Source: Oscillospiraceae bacterium (GTDB taxonomy: Bacteria; Bacillota_A; Clostridia; Oscillospirales; Oscillospiraceae). From it: a stretch of 8,353 nt of DNA. The stretch lies in NCBI GenBank assembly GCA_017939025.1, contig JAGBAI010000074.1, positions 1 through 8,353 on the forward strand. Direction: 5' to 3'. Below, piece by piece: positions 1 to 5,493 of the stretch; within the stretch, counting starts at the first letter, position 1, and each line of letters begins with the position of its first letter. The notes under the pieces were generated by a model. It was not told the origin of the DNA, did not search any database, and was given only the letters and a program-made list of their open reading frames with translations. Made by a program: the position numbers and the translations under genes.

Positions 1-195
1 AATATTGGGACTTAGCCTTGCCAAGCCATTGATCCACCGGCAAACCTGTCCCTGGTCAAATTCCATAGCCGTCTGCGGGCTGAATCCCATGTCCAAAAAT
101 AAGGAATCCAAAAAATCCGCCTGATTGCCAAAGTTCTCATCCGGGATATTCCGCCGCAGCACCGCCATCACCGATGCAAAGTCCAATCGTTCCAT
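1..195 (-). CDS. N-terminal fragment of an unidentified protein, cut by the window edge
   Basis: An open minus-strand frame of 65 codons starts with ATG at 195 and runs off the left edge without a stop, so only the N-terminus is present. The start is well supported: GGGAG (203-207) lies 7 nt upstream. The visible protein begins MERLDFASVMAVLRRNIP and contains the segments NFGNQADFLDSLFLDMGF and GQVCRWINGLARLSP. There is no signal peptide or membrane segment. The mix of acidic and hydrophobic residues suggests a helical globular domain. From memory, similar N-terminal domains with a V-C-R-W-x-N-G-L-A motif occur in Clostridia, sometimes ahead of a STAND/NB-ARC-type ATPase with repeats. I cannot verify that, and no ATPase motif lies inside the window. 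Its position next to a helix-turn-helix gene and a recombinase suggests mobile-element cargo. Confidence 0.7.
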   Translation of the reverse strand, partial: MERLDFASVMAVLRRNIPDENFGNQADFLDSLFLDMGFSPQTAMEFDQGQVCRWINGLARLSPNI

Positions 196-210
196 CTTTT
201 CACTCCCTTT

Positions 211-240
211 TGCTCAATTTCTGCTCAATTGGCGTTCAAT
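211..240 (-). repeat. Three direct repeats at 11-bp spacing upstream of the left-edge gene
   Basis: On the plus strand TGCTCAATT occurs at 211-219 and again at 222-230, and a related CGTTCAAT occupies 233-240. Unit starts are therefore 11 bp apart each time, about one helical turn. Read on the minus strand the units are ATTGAGCA-like and end next to the ribosome-binding site of the left-edge gene. This arrangement fits an operator or small iteron bound cooperatively on one DNA face, or a repeated element in the 5' leader RNA. The function is inferred; the repeats are directly visible. Confidence 0.6.
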
Positions 241-293
241 GCAACCTGACTGCATTTCCTCTATAATGAGGGTACAGAACCTAAGATGACTCT

Positions 294-324
294 ATTATAC
301 TTTCCTTTCCAGAAAATGTGTAAA
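294..324 (-). promoter_or_regulatory. Candidate sigma-A promoter for the left-edge gene
   Basis: On the minus strand TATAAT (complement of 294-299) is preceded by TTTACA (complement of 319-324) with a 19-bp spacer, or TTACAC with 18 bp. Transcription would start near 287 and give a leader of roughly 90 nt that contains the direct repeats at 211-240. The -10 is perfect but the spacing is long, so this is a moderate call. A second TATAAT on the plus strand (262-267) has no good -35 partner but could serve the divergent gene at 353. Confidence 0.45.
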
Positions 325-352
325 CAAATTACGAACATACATTCGATAAGAC

Positions 353-622
353 GTGACAGAGTTCGACATCTTGGGTTTTCAGTATTCCGGGCAAGCGCCC
401 AAGGAGGTGACCGTTATCCGAAGCATGGCGCCGATCAATCTGATCGTGTATTACCCCAAGACCGAAGAAGGCCAGATAGAACTGGCAAAGCGGGTGTCCG
501 ATGTCCACGCAGCCGCAGTAACCCAGCGAATCAAATCGCTGAACTGCCCCACAAGCCAAAAGCTGGAGCTTTTGGATGCGGTCATCGAAACCGTAAAGGA
601 AAGAAGCAGGGAACAGACTTAA
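353..622 (+). CDS. Small conserved-type hypothetical protein, probably mobile-element encoded (89 aa)
   Basis: An 89-aa protein on the plus strand that ends at a TAA directly inside a strong terminator. The GTG at 353 is the only possible upstream start, because an in-frame TAA lies at 347-349, and it has no recognisable Shine-Dalgarno sequence. An in-frame ATG at 425 would give a 65-residue product. I prefer 353 because the segment TEFDILGFQYSGQAPKEV reads like genuine protein. The body includes PINLIVYYPKTEEG followed by two amphipathic helices ending in ELLDAVIETVKERS, with no membrane segment. From memory this pattern of a short beta-rich start, a YYPK-type motif and helical C-terminus recurs in small proteins of Clostridia mobile elements, but no function is known to me. 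It converges with the helix-turn-helix gene downstream. Confidence 0.6.
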   Translation: MTEFDILGFQYSGQAPKEVTVIRSMAPINLIVYYPKTEEGQIELAKRVSDVHAAAVTQRIKSLNCPTSQKLELLDAVIETVKERSREQT

Positions 623-646
623 TGGAAAGTCTATTCCCTGCTTTTT
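605..646 (+). terminator. Strong intrinsic terminator between convergent genes
   Basis: Bases 605-620 pair with 627-642 over 16 positions with one mismatch, around the 6-nt loop at 621-626, followed by five T residues (642-646). The stem overlaps the last codons and stop of the 89-aa gene. Read on the minus strand it is followed by a weaker TTCTTT tract, so it may also stop the convergent helix-turn-helix gene ending at 647. Confidence 0.9.
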
Positions 647-1075
647 CTATGCTCTTCCTTTAAAGTGCCGCTCCCAGCATTTTATGCTGATAACCTTTCT
701 GCCACTCTCCCATTCCTGTAAGCACCGAACCGGGATTCCCATTTTTCTTGCAAATGGTTTCTTTCCCATGCCGAAGGATTCCCGGTATGCCCGGATGCGG
801 ACAGCTTGTCCATCATAAAGGAAATGATTGAATTCATCCAGGAAGTCTGTCACCGGAACTCCGTAGAACTGTGCCAGCCGATCCACCTTCTCCGGTTCGA
901 TATGCTGTGTGAAACCCTCCTCGATAGCCTTGTAGACGCTGTGGGTCATGCCCACCTTGTCCGCAACTTCCACCTGCATCAGCCCACGGCTGTGTCTGCA
1001 CCAACGGAGCCTGTCCGGTACATTGTCAATCTCCTCATATCTGCGATACCGCTGATTGAACTGGGTCGCCTCCAA
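647..1075 (-). CDS. Double helix-turn-helix (XRE-like) DNA-binding protein
   Basis: A 142-aa protein if the TTG at 1075 is the start. The frame stays open to a GTG at 1273, which would add 66 residues of less protein-like sequence, the first few coded by sigK-derived DNA. I prefer TTG 1075 because GGAAG lies a few bases upstream and the sequence becomes convincing there (MEATQFNQRY). Two helix-turn-helix units are visible. The first, about residues 20-76, contains VPDRLRWCRHSRGLMQ and VADKVGMTHSVYKAIEEG and ends in FYGVPVTDFLDE, the usual tail of Cro/C1-type domains. The second, about residues 90-138, contains IRAYRESFGMGKKPFARKMG and LQEWESGRKVIS. This suggests a compact transcriptional regulator, perhaps controlling the element's own genes, but its targets are unknown. 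The gene ends HFKGRA at 647 against the shared terminator. Confidence 0.7.
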   Translation of the reverse strand: MEATQFNQRYRRYEEIDNVPDRLRWCRHSRGLMQVEVADKVGMTHSVYKAIEEGFTQHIEPEKVDRLAQFYGVPVTDFLDEFNHFLYDGQAVRIRAYRESFGMGKKPFARKMGIPVRCLQEWESGRKVISIKCWERHFKGRA

Positions 1076-1254
1076 AATCTTCCGAGGGGCGCACAGTACA
1101 AAACTATGTATGAATAGAGGTGCATACCTCACAATGGAATTCTGCGTCTGGGAAAGGACATACAAATCGCCCGATAGCCGGTCTAAAATGCGCCATGCAG
1201 GCCGTTTGAAGCCTTGGGGTGCAAGATTGCGACTCTTAAAGTCGTTGGTGTGAG
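1076..1254 (-). other. Junction-side stretch between the helix-turn-helix gene and the sigK fragment
   Basis: This stretch has no independent gene I trust. It is either an N-terminal extension of the helix-turn-helix frame or an untranslated leader. It contains a 15-bp dyad at 1230-1244 (CGACT, a five-base centre, then AGTCG), about 10 bp from the point where sigK similarity ends. A dyad this near the junction could be part of a recombinase attachment site. No convincing promoter was found. Confidence 0.4.
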
Positions 1255-1398
1255 GATAGCATTTTCTACACACCGGGCAGCATAGGTTGCCAGCCGTGCG
1301 CCTTTGGTCATATCAAAGGTCTCAATGCCTTTGATCAGACCAATGGTTCCGATGGAGATCAGATCCTCCTGGTCTGCGCTTTGGGTATAGTATTTCTT
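1255..1398 (-). pseudogene. sigK: sigK region-2 fragment, truncated at both ends
   Basis: Forty-eight minus-strand codons encode an unmistakable sporulation sigma factor core, from [20 protein letters not shown] through [16 protein letters not shown] to [12 protein letters not shown]. This is sigma-70 region 2 (core RNA polymerase binding and -10 recognition). LIKGI and [13 protein letters not shown] residues favour SigK over SigE, which usually has LIKAV. The N-terminal part of SigK upstream of KKYY is absent, replaced by the 3' end of the recombinase gene in another frame. Downstream of ENAI the expected LMHLR-type continuation is absent too; the frame reads about 22 unrelated residues to a stop. 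The break at the Glu-Asn codons is, as I recall, where the skin element interrupts sigK in Bacillus subtilis. The fragment cannot encode a working sigma factor as it stands. It may be an attachment-site remnant or part of a gene that excision would reassemble. Confidence 0.85.
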
Positions 1399-3026
1399 AG
1401 ACGGATGATGCTTGCAGACATTTTTTCCGGTGAATAAACCGCCTCATATTGCTGTCCCAGCTTCAGGCAGATATTCAGATGGATCTCTTTCCTGGTGCTT
1501 TCCTTTTTTACGACAACTTTTTCCAGAATCGTGGAAACCAGTGCGGAATTTACGCCATTACTGAAATCCAGTTCCATTTCCAGCACCCGGCGGATTCTAT
1601 CCATATCCAGATTTCCCTCCGCTGCTTCAGCTTCCTCTTTATCAATTGCAGCAAGCTGTTCCTTCAGCTTCCTCAGCTGATCGTTGCAGCCATCGTTGCG
1701 GGCTTTGAATTCATCGATGGCAATGGTACCGGCAATGTGCAGATCCAGAAGCCTTTCCTTCCTGGTATTGATCATGTCTATACCGGAGTGTATTTTGCTG
1801 CGGAGTTTGCCGTAGTCCACTTCCCTGTGGACGTTTTCCAGTACCGCCAGAAGAGAATCCGTCACCGCATGTTTATCCTTTGCCAGTTCCGCAAAAATCC
1901 GGCTCATAATCTGGTCCAGCTCACAGCTGCGGATCTGCGGCGCAGTACATGCTTTGCTTCCATGGGTGCGGTATACCTTGCACTGCCACGCTTCCTCCTT
2001 TCCGGATTTCTTCTTCAAAACATGCCGGTGGAAGGTTACACCGTGCTCCTCACAGATGATTTTCGCGCTGTAGGGGTAGCGGTTGTGGAAAGAGGTGCCG
2101 CCGGTGTGATCCATCACTTCTTTTCTCCGTTCCTTGTAAAGGGCATTGGCCCGGTTCCATAGCTCCTCACTGACAATGGCCGGAATACCGGGATCCGGGT
2201 ATGTAACCCATTCGCTTGCATCCAAATAGACTTTCTTTTTGGTACGGTAGTCCAGGCTTTGGGTTTTATTGCCACAGTACCATCCCTTATATTTTGGATT
2301 CTCCAGCATATGCCGAATGGTCAGGGTATTGAAATCATTTCCCTCCCGGCTGGTATATCCCATTTCCCGGAGCCGTCTGGAAATCGACCGGGTTCCCAAC
2401 CGCTGGTTGGCATACAGGTCAAATACGGTTCGGACAATCTCTGCTTCTTCCTCATTGACTGACAAAACACAATCCTTCTTATCATAACCATAAAGCTTGT
2501 CATTGCCCAACACCCGTCCGTTTTTAACCGACTGCCGAAAGCCAAACCGGATACGCTCAGAAAGCTTACGCACCTCATCCTGGGCAACACCTGCCATAAT
2601 AACCAGGCGGAACGCACTGTCCGTATCCAGGGTGTTGATATTGTCATTCTGGAAGAATACCCCTACGTTATGCTCCAGAAGTTCCTGGGTATATTGGATG
2701 CTGTCCAGTGTCGAACGGGAAAAGCGTGAAATTTCTTTGGTGAGGATAAAATCAAACAGCCCTGCCCTGGCGTCCCGGATCATGCGGTTAAAATTGTCCC
2801 GCTTTTTCGTGCTTGTGCCGGAGATACCTTCATCAATGTATCCCGGTACAAACTTCCAGTTCTTCTTGCTCCGGATTAATTCCGTATAATACTGCACCTG
2901 GTTTTCCAGGGAATTCAACTGTTCATCCTGGTCAGTGGACACGCGGGCATAAAAGGTGACCCGTAGGGGAAAATCGAAAATCGATCTTCCCGCTGCCATT
3001 TCTGCCCGAATTTTACGTACTTCCAT
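1359..3026 (-). CDS. Large serine recombinase / site-specific integrase (SpoIVCA/TnpX-like architecture)
   Basis: A 555-aa protein that would cut and rejoin DNA at attachment sites through a phosphoserine link. The catalytic resolvase domain (about 20-165) has YARVS with Ser30 and Arg28, [18 protein letters not shown], and ISRFSRS with Arg101 and Arg104. The recombinase domain follows (about 178-305, [13 protein letters not shown] to [10 protein letters not shown]). A zinc-ribbon-like segment (about 325-368) has C325, H328, C349 and C360. A charged coiled coil (about 405-475) precedes a C-terminal beta segment. The start is ATG 3026, preceded by an AAAGGGG-type site; a start at 3080 is open but would overlap the small ORF. 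It follows the 45-aa ORF by 19 bp, probably as one transcript. Its last dozen or so codons are made from sigK-fragment DNA read in another frame, so the natural C-terminus is determined by the integration junction. Its role is probably excision or integration of an element in sigK. Confidence 0.95.
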   Translation of the reverse strand: MEVRKIRAEMAAGRSIFDFPLRVTFYARVSTDQDEQLNSLENQVQYYTELIRSKKNWKFVPGYIDEGISGTSTKKRDNFNRMIRDARAGLFDFILTKEISRFSRSTLDSIQYTQELLEHNVGVFFQNDNINTLDTDSAFRLVIMAGVAQDEVRKLSERIRFGFRQSVKNGRVLGNDKLYGYDKKDCVLSVNEEEAEIVRTVFDLYANQRLGTRSISRRLREMGYTSREGNDFNTLTIRHMLENPKYKGWYCGNKTQSLDYRTKKKVYLDASEWVTYPDPGIPAIVSEELWNRANALYKERRKEVMDHTGGTSFHNRYPYSAKIICEEHGVTFHRHVLKKKSGKEEAWQCKVYRTHGSKACTAPQIRSCELDQIMSRIFAELAKDKHAVTDSLLAVLENVHREVDYGKLRSKIHSGIDMINTRKERLLDLHIAGTIAIDEFKARNDGCNDQLRKLKEQLAAIDKEEAEAAEGNLDMDRIRRVLEMELDFSNGVNSALVSTILEKVVVKKESTRKEIHLNICLKLGQQYEAVYSPEKMSASIIRLRNTIPKAQTRRI

Positions 3027-3045
3027 CCCATTCCCCTTTCCGCTG

Positions 3046-3183
3046 TTATCCGAAGAATTCCGGCCAGTCCAATGTGCCAAGGATCTTTTCCCGGGACTTA
3101 TCGTGAATATCCTGTGTGATCAGTTTCTGATCCAAAAGCGTCTGCAATAAGACGCACAGAACAGCCTGCTGTACCTTTTCCAT
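3046..3183 (-). CDS. Small 45-aa protein preceding the recombinase
   Basis: A minus-strand ORF from ATG 3183 to TAA at 3046-3048 encodes 45 residues beginning MEKVQQAVLCVLLQTLLDQK and ending LGTLDWPEFFG. GGGGTGA lies 6 nt upstream of the ATG, and the stop is 19 nt before the recombinase ATG, so translation and transcription are probably coupled. The first half is a hydrophobic helix (VLCVLLQTLL) and the middle, KLITQDIHDKSREKILG, resembles the short helical hairpin of SHOCT-type domains (hydrophobic-x-glycine/leucine-isoleucine-threonine pattern). That resemblance is only suggestive. Small proteins next to serine recombinases can be directionality factors or regulators, but nothing here proves such a role. 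It is easily missed because of its size. Confidence 0.65.
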   Translation of the reverse strand: MEKVQQAVLCVLLQTLLDQKLITQDIHDKSREKILGTLDWPEFFG

Positions 3184-3286
3184 CTGCACTCACCCCGTAT
3201 TACCATATGAGCCTTTCACGCGCACATGTGAACAGTTTACCGCTGCTGTGCATTTCGGGCCGGGTTCCGCTTCCTCCTCCGGACAG

Positions 3287-3319
3287 AGAAAAAGAGCGAG
3301 GCCGCACATGCCTCGCTCT
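3287..3319 (-). terminator. Intrinsic terminator, minus strand, first hairpin of the array
   Basis: Bases 3293-3302 and 3310-3319 form a perfect 10-bp stem (AGAGCGAGGC with GCCTCGCTCT) around a 7-nt loop. Read on the minus strand the stem is followed by TTTTTCTCT. It could end transcription arriving from the channel gene upstream, insulating the small ORF and recombinase. Confidence 0.6.
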
Positions 3320-3651
3320 CAGCATGTCGAAAATCCCCTTCGGGGATTTCCGCCAAATTTTTGCAGTCTGCTGCGCGCACTTCGTCGATACACCAGATAC
3401 AATGTTCCGTTTTCCGCAAGCGGGAAACTCCACCTGTATCTGGGTATCTCCTCTCCCCATAAAGCGCCTTCCCGCTTTATGGGGTCCCCCCCCTTGGGGC
3501 GCACAACTCGCACACTTGCAGCCTGAGATGTATTTTTGCCCACGTACACGCCGCGGGCAAAAATGATTTAAATGAGTTTGCCGCTTTCGCGGCAAATTCT
3601 GCGAAGCCTTTTTTCTACAGTCTGAGAGCAAGGCTGCACACGCCTCGCTCT
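3293..3651. repeat. Hairpin-dense intergenic array bracketed by two copies of a 27-bp hairpin repeat
   Basis: The interval from 3184 to 3701 holds no gene I can support; every frame through it looks like chance coding. It contains consecutive palindromes: 3293-3302 with 3310-3319; 3331-3338 with 3342-3349; 3393-3401 with 3435-3443, enclosing 3409-3417 with 3420-3428; 3455-3466 with 3473-3484 (12 bp); 3533-3541 with 3555-3563; 3577-3584 with 3589-3596; and 3625-3634 with 3642-3651. The first and last are direct copies of one 27-bp hairpin (3293-3319 and 3625-3651), identical at 24 positions. This may be a cluster of terminators or REP-like palindromes, a non-autonomous palindromic element, or a structured RNA. 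The strand of any transcript is unknown. Confidence 0.7.
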
Positions 3652-3661
3652 GCGCTTATTC

Positions 3662-3689
3662 AAAAAAGTTTCCGGCCTTTTCCGCCAGG
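3662..3689 (-). terminator. Weak possible terminator after the MscS gene
   Basis: Read on the minus strand just beyond the channel stop codon, CTGGC pairs with GCCGG (one G-T pair) around a 7-nt loop, followed by AAAC and six T residues (3667-3662). The stem is short and separated from the T-run, so the stronger minus-strand terminator at 3287-3319 may be the effective one. Confidence 0.3.
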
Positions 3690-3701
3690 CTGCCAATTTC
3701 C

Positions 3702-4496
3702 TTACCGGTCCAGATGGACATTCAGATGGGGGTAGGTCATGGTGATACCCTGGTCATCGAAAACCTCTTTCACCCGGCGGTTCACTTCAAAATACACATC
3801 CCAGTAATCGGCGTTTTTTACCCACAGCCGCAGGCTGTAGGAAATGGCGCTGTCCCCATAGGCCGTCACCACCGCGGCAGGGGCGGGATCGGTGAGAACC
3901 TTGTCCACAGTACCGGCCTGGATAAGTGCAGCCAGCACTTTCTGCACCGGTGCATCGTAGGAAGCAGAGGCTGTCACCTCCACCCGGCGGGTCTCAGCCG
4001 CGGAATAATTGACGATCTGAGCCGCCACCACGGCGCTGTTGGGAATGGAAATCAGTTTATTGTCCGGAGTGGAGAGCATGGTATAGGTCATGTTGATCTC
4101 CGTGACGGTGCCACCCTGTCCGGCAATCTCCACATAGTCACCGGAGTGGAAGGGATGGGTATACAAAATGGTAAAACCACCGATAATATTGGACACCATG
4201 TTCTGCAGCGCCAGGGAAAGTGCCAGAGTCAGCACACTGGCCAGGGCCACGATGCTGGTCACATCGATGCCCAAAGTGGATGCGGTAATGAGGCCCAGCA
4301 GGATATACATGGCCGCCTTGGTAAGGGACGTAATGAGGCTGTGGGCTGCCTTCTCCAGTCTGGACTTTTCCAGGGTCATACGGATCAGCCTCATCACGAT
4401 GCGGATCGCGAAAATACCGATGACCAGAATCAGCACAGCGGCAAGGATATTGCTGCTGACAAGCCATGCCATCAGTTCCGCAAAAACTATGCTCAT
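3702..4496 (-). CDS. Small MscS-family mechanosensitive ion channel
   Basis: A 264-aa inner-membrane protein of the MscS family, whose members open under membrane tension and release solutes during hypo-osmotic shock. The start is ATG 4496, with AAGGAGG 10 nt upstream; an open extension to 4586 lies across the promoter and is not translated. TM1 is at about 13-37 and TM2 about 58-80. The pore helix TM3 is at about 82-110, with the alanine/leucine/serine-rich stretch LALSLALQNMVSNIIGGFTI and a glycine kink at 106-107. The beta domain follows at 113-160 (PFHSGDYVEIAGQGGTVTEI and LISIPNS, both classic MscS signatures), then a mixed alpha/beta C-terminal domain ending MTYPHLNVHLDR. The length matches minimal three-helix MscS proteins. 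It is transcribed alone from its own promoter. Confidence 0.95.
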   Translation of the reverse strand: MSIVFAELMAWLVSSNILAAVLILVIGIFAIRIVMRLIRMTLEKSRLEKAAHSLITSLTKAAMYILLGLITASTLGIDVTSIVALASVLTLALSLALQNMVSNIIGGFTILYTHPFHSGDYVEIAGQGGTVTEINMTYTMLSTPDNKLISIPNSAVVAAQIVNYSAAETRRVEVTASASYDAPVQKVLAALIQAGTVDKVLTDPAPAAVVTAYGDSAISYSLRLWVKNADYWDVYFEVNRRVKEVFDDQGITMTYPHLNVHLDR

Positions 4497-4527
4497 AAGT
4501 ATCTTTCCTCCTTCAAAATGTGGGTTT

Positions 4528-4556
4528 ATTATAGCCTTTCGGGAAGTGCTTGACAA
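4528..4556 (-). promoter_or_regulatory. Sigma-A promoter of the MscS-family gene
   Basis: On the minus strand TTGTCA (complement of 4551-4556) and TATAAT (complement of 4528-4533) are separated by exactly 17 bp. This is close to consensus and lies about 30 bp upstream of the ATG at 4496. Confidence 0.9.
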
Positions 4557-4638
4557 GTCTTTTTCTTCTTTCCGGGAAATGTTCAAAATTTCGTCGTATT
4601 TTGTTTACGTTTCTGTTAAGCCATGTTCAAAAGCATCC

Positions 4639-4689
4639 GGTATCTTAAATACCAGAAAGGTCGCGGAAGCCGTGAGCCGCGCACCTTTC
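4639..4689. other. Two hairpins in the divergent intergenic region
   Basis: The region between the divergent starts at 4496 and 4889 has no credible ORF. GGTAT/ATACC forms a small hairpin at 4639-4653. Immediately after it, 4655-4666 pairs with 4677-4689 as a 12-bp stem with one bulged base (GAAAGGT and CGCGG arms). Neither is followed by a T-run. They could be part of a small RNA that ends at the terminator at 4741-4779, or palindromic repeats. I found no good promoter for such an RNA. Confidence 0.4.
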
Positions 4690-4740
4690 CTTCCGTAGAT
4701 CCTCTTTTCTACCTCTCTTCTTTCCAATCCCTTTCGCGGA

Positions 4741-4779
4741 AAAGCCCCGGTGTCTGGTCACAGCCGCCGGGGCTTTTTC
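4741..4779 (+). terminator. Orphan intrinsic terminator upstream of the phosphoribosyltransferase promoter
   Basis: AAAAGCCCCGG (4741-4751) pairs with CCGGGGCTTTT (4768-4778) over 11 bp, followed by T residues to 4779; the loop contains a second small stem (TGT/ACA). It lies upstream of the promoter at 4825-4852, and no gene I can see ends into it from the left. It may end an unannotated short transcript or block read-through. Confidence 0.8.
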
Positions 4780-4824
4780 CCGTCAGGCCGGTAATTCAGG
4801 CTCTTTTATTCCGCCAAGGATTTC

Positions 4825-4852
4825 TTGACATTTTCCCCCTCTGCGGTATAAT
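4825..4852 (+). promoter_or_regulatory. Sigma-A promoter of the phosphoribosyltransferase gene
   Basis: TTGACA (4825-4830) and TATAAT (4847-4852) are both perfect consensus hexamers with a 16-bp spacer. Transcription would begin near 4859 and give a leader of only about 30 nt, too short for a riboswitch. Confidence 0.92.
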
Positions 4853-4888
4853 GAAAACATAGAATAAAACAAAAAGGAGCGATTTCTC

Positions 4889-5443
4889 ATGTATTATAGA
4901 ATGAACGTGGCCGGTCTGGAGCGGGATCTGCCCATCTGCCCCGTCAACGACAAGCTGTACATCGCCGGTTTCGTGATCTTCGGTGACCAGGAGCTGACCG
5001 TGGCCTGCGCCCGGGAGCTGCTGGCCCGTGCCCCTGAGTACGACTACATCATCACCGCCGAAGCCAAGGGCATTCCCCTGGCCCACGAAATGGCCCGTCA
5101 GGCAGGCGATGCCAAGTACATTCTGGCCCGTAAGGGCCCCAAGCTGTACATGCGGGATATCTTCTCCGTCACCGTCAACTCCATCACCACCGCCAAAGAG
5201 CAGAAGCTGTACCTGGACGGTGCCGATGCCGCACTGATGAAGGGCAAGAAGATCCTGGTGGTGGACGACGTGATCTCCACCGGCGAAAGCCTGAAGGCTC
5301 TGGAAGCATTGGTCGAAAAGGCCGGCGGTGAGATCTGCGGCCGTATGGCCATCCTGGCCGAGGGCGACGCACAGGATCGGGCAGACCTGATCTATCTGGA
5401 AAAGCTGCCCCTGTTTAACCCCGACGGCACCATCATGGCATAA
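4889..5443 (+). CDS. Phosphoribosyltransferase family protein (adenine/xanthine PRTase-like)
   Basis: A 184-aa cytosolic type I phosphoribosyltransferase, which would join a base to PRPP with release of pyrophosphate, most likely in purine salvage. The PRPP-binding loop is ILVVDDVISTGESLKALE (about 122-139), with the paired Asp126-Asp127 and the Ser-Thr-Gly turn. The segment ITAEAKGIPLAHEMAR (55-70) corresponds to the pyrophosphate-loop region, and LARKGPKLYM (79-88) to the flexible catalytic loop region. The start at ATG 4889 has AAAGGAG 9 nt upstream. The gene has its own strong promoter and a terminator directly after the TAA, so it is monocistronic. The length fits the adenine and xanthine phosphoribosyltransferase groups. 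The STGES loop also resembles orotate enzymes, so the base specificity cannot be read from sequence alone and I give no symbol. Confidence 0.93.
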   Translation: MYYRMNVAGLERDLPICPVNDKLYIAGFVIFGDQELTVACARELLARAPEYDYIITAEAKGIPLAHEMARQAGDAKYILARKGPKLYMRDIFSVTVNSITTAKEQKLYLDGADAALMKGKKILVVDDVISTGESLKALEALVEKAGGEICGRMAILAEGDAQDRADLIYLEKLPLFNPDGTIMA

Positions 5444-5459
5444 CACAATACCATTCCGG

Positions 5460-5493
5460 CAGGGAAAGCTTCGTGCTTTCCCTGTTTACTTTT
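5460..5493 (+). terminator. Terminator of the phosphoribosyltransferase gene
   Basis: CAGGGAAAGC (5460-5469) pairs perfectly with GCTTTCCCTG (5475-5484) around TTCGT, followed by the T-rich tract TTTACTTTT. It starts 16 bp after the stop codon. Confidence 0.9.

Larger units (their letters stand above)
1..3292. mobile_element. Probable integrated-element DNA (extent uncertain)
   Basis: The recombinase, its small upstream ORF, the double helix-turn-helix gene, the unidentified small proteins and the broken sigK fragment make this side of the window look like integrated-element DNA. Its codon use and AT-richness differ from the GC-richer phosphoribosyltransferase, alr and CapA-like genes on the right. 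The right limit is probably between the small ORF (3183) and the hairpin array (from 3293), but I see no duplicated attachment core there. The left limit is outside the window. More than one element may be nested here. Confidence 0.4.

Noticed and set aside
3205..3222. A short minus-strand match (ARERLI) to the residues that precede KKYY in SigK, possibly the missing 5' half of sigK
   Set aside because: Only six residues match, the sequence before them is not SigK-like, and about 11 residues expected before KKYY are missing; treated as coincidence.
3200..3631. Open frames of 60-143 codons on both strands across the hairpin array
   Set aside because: They overlap each other and the palindromes, have arginine/serine/proline-rich low-quality sequence, and lack ribosome-binding sites at their starts.
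3293..3651. CRISPR array
   Set aside because: Only two copies of the 27-bp unit are present, about 330 bp apart, with no regular repeat-spacer pattern and no cas genes.
4623..4862. A 79-codon plus-strand frame in the divergent intergenic region
   Set aside because: It runs through hairpins, the orphan terminator and the consensus promoter, and has no ribosome-binding site or recognisable protein character.
4859..4888. Purine riboswitch in front of the phosphoribosyltransferase
   Set aside because: The perfect promoter at 4825-4852 leaves a leader of only about 30 nt, too short for an aptamer and expression platform.
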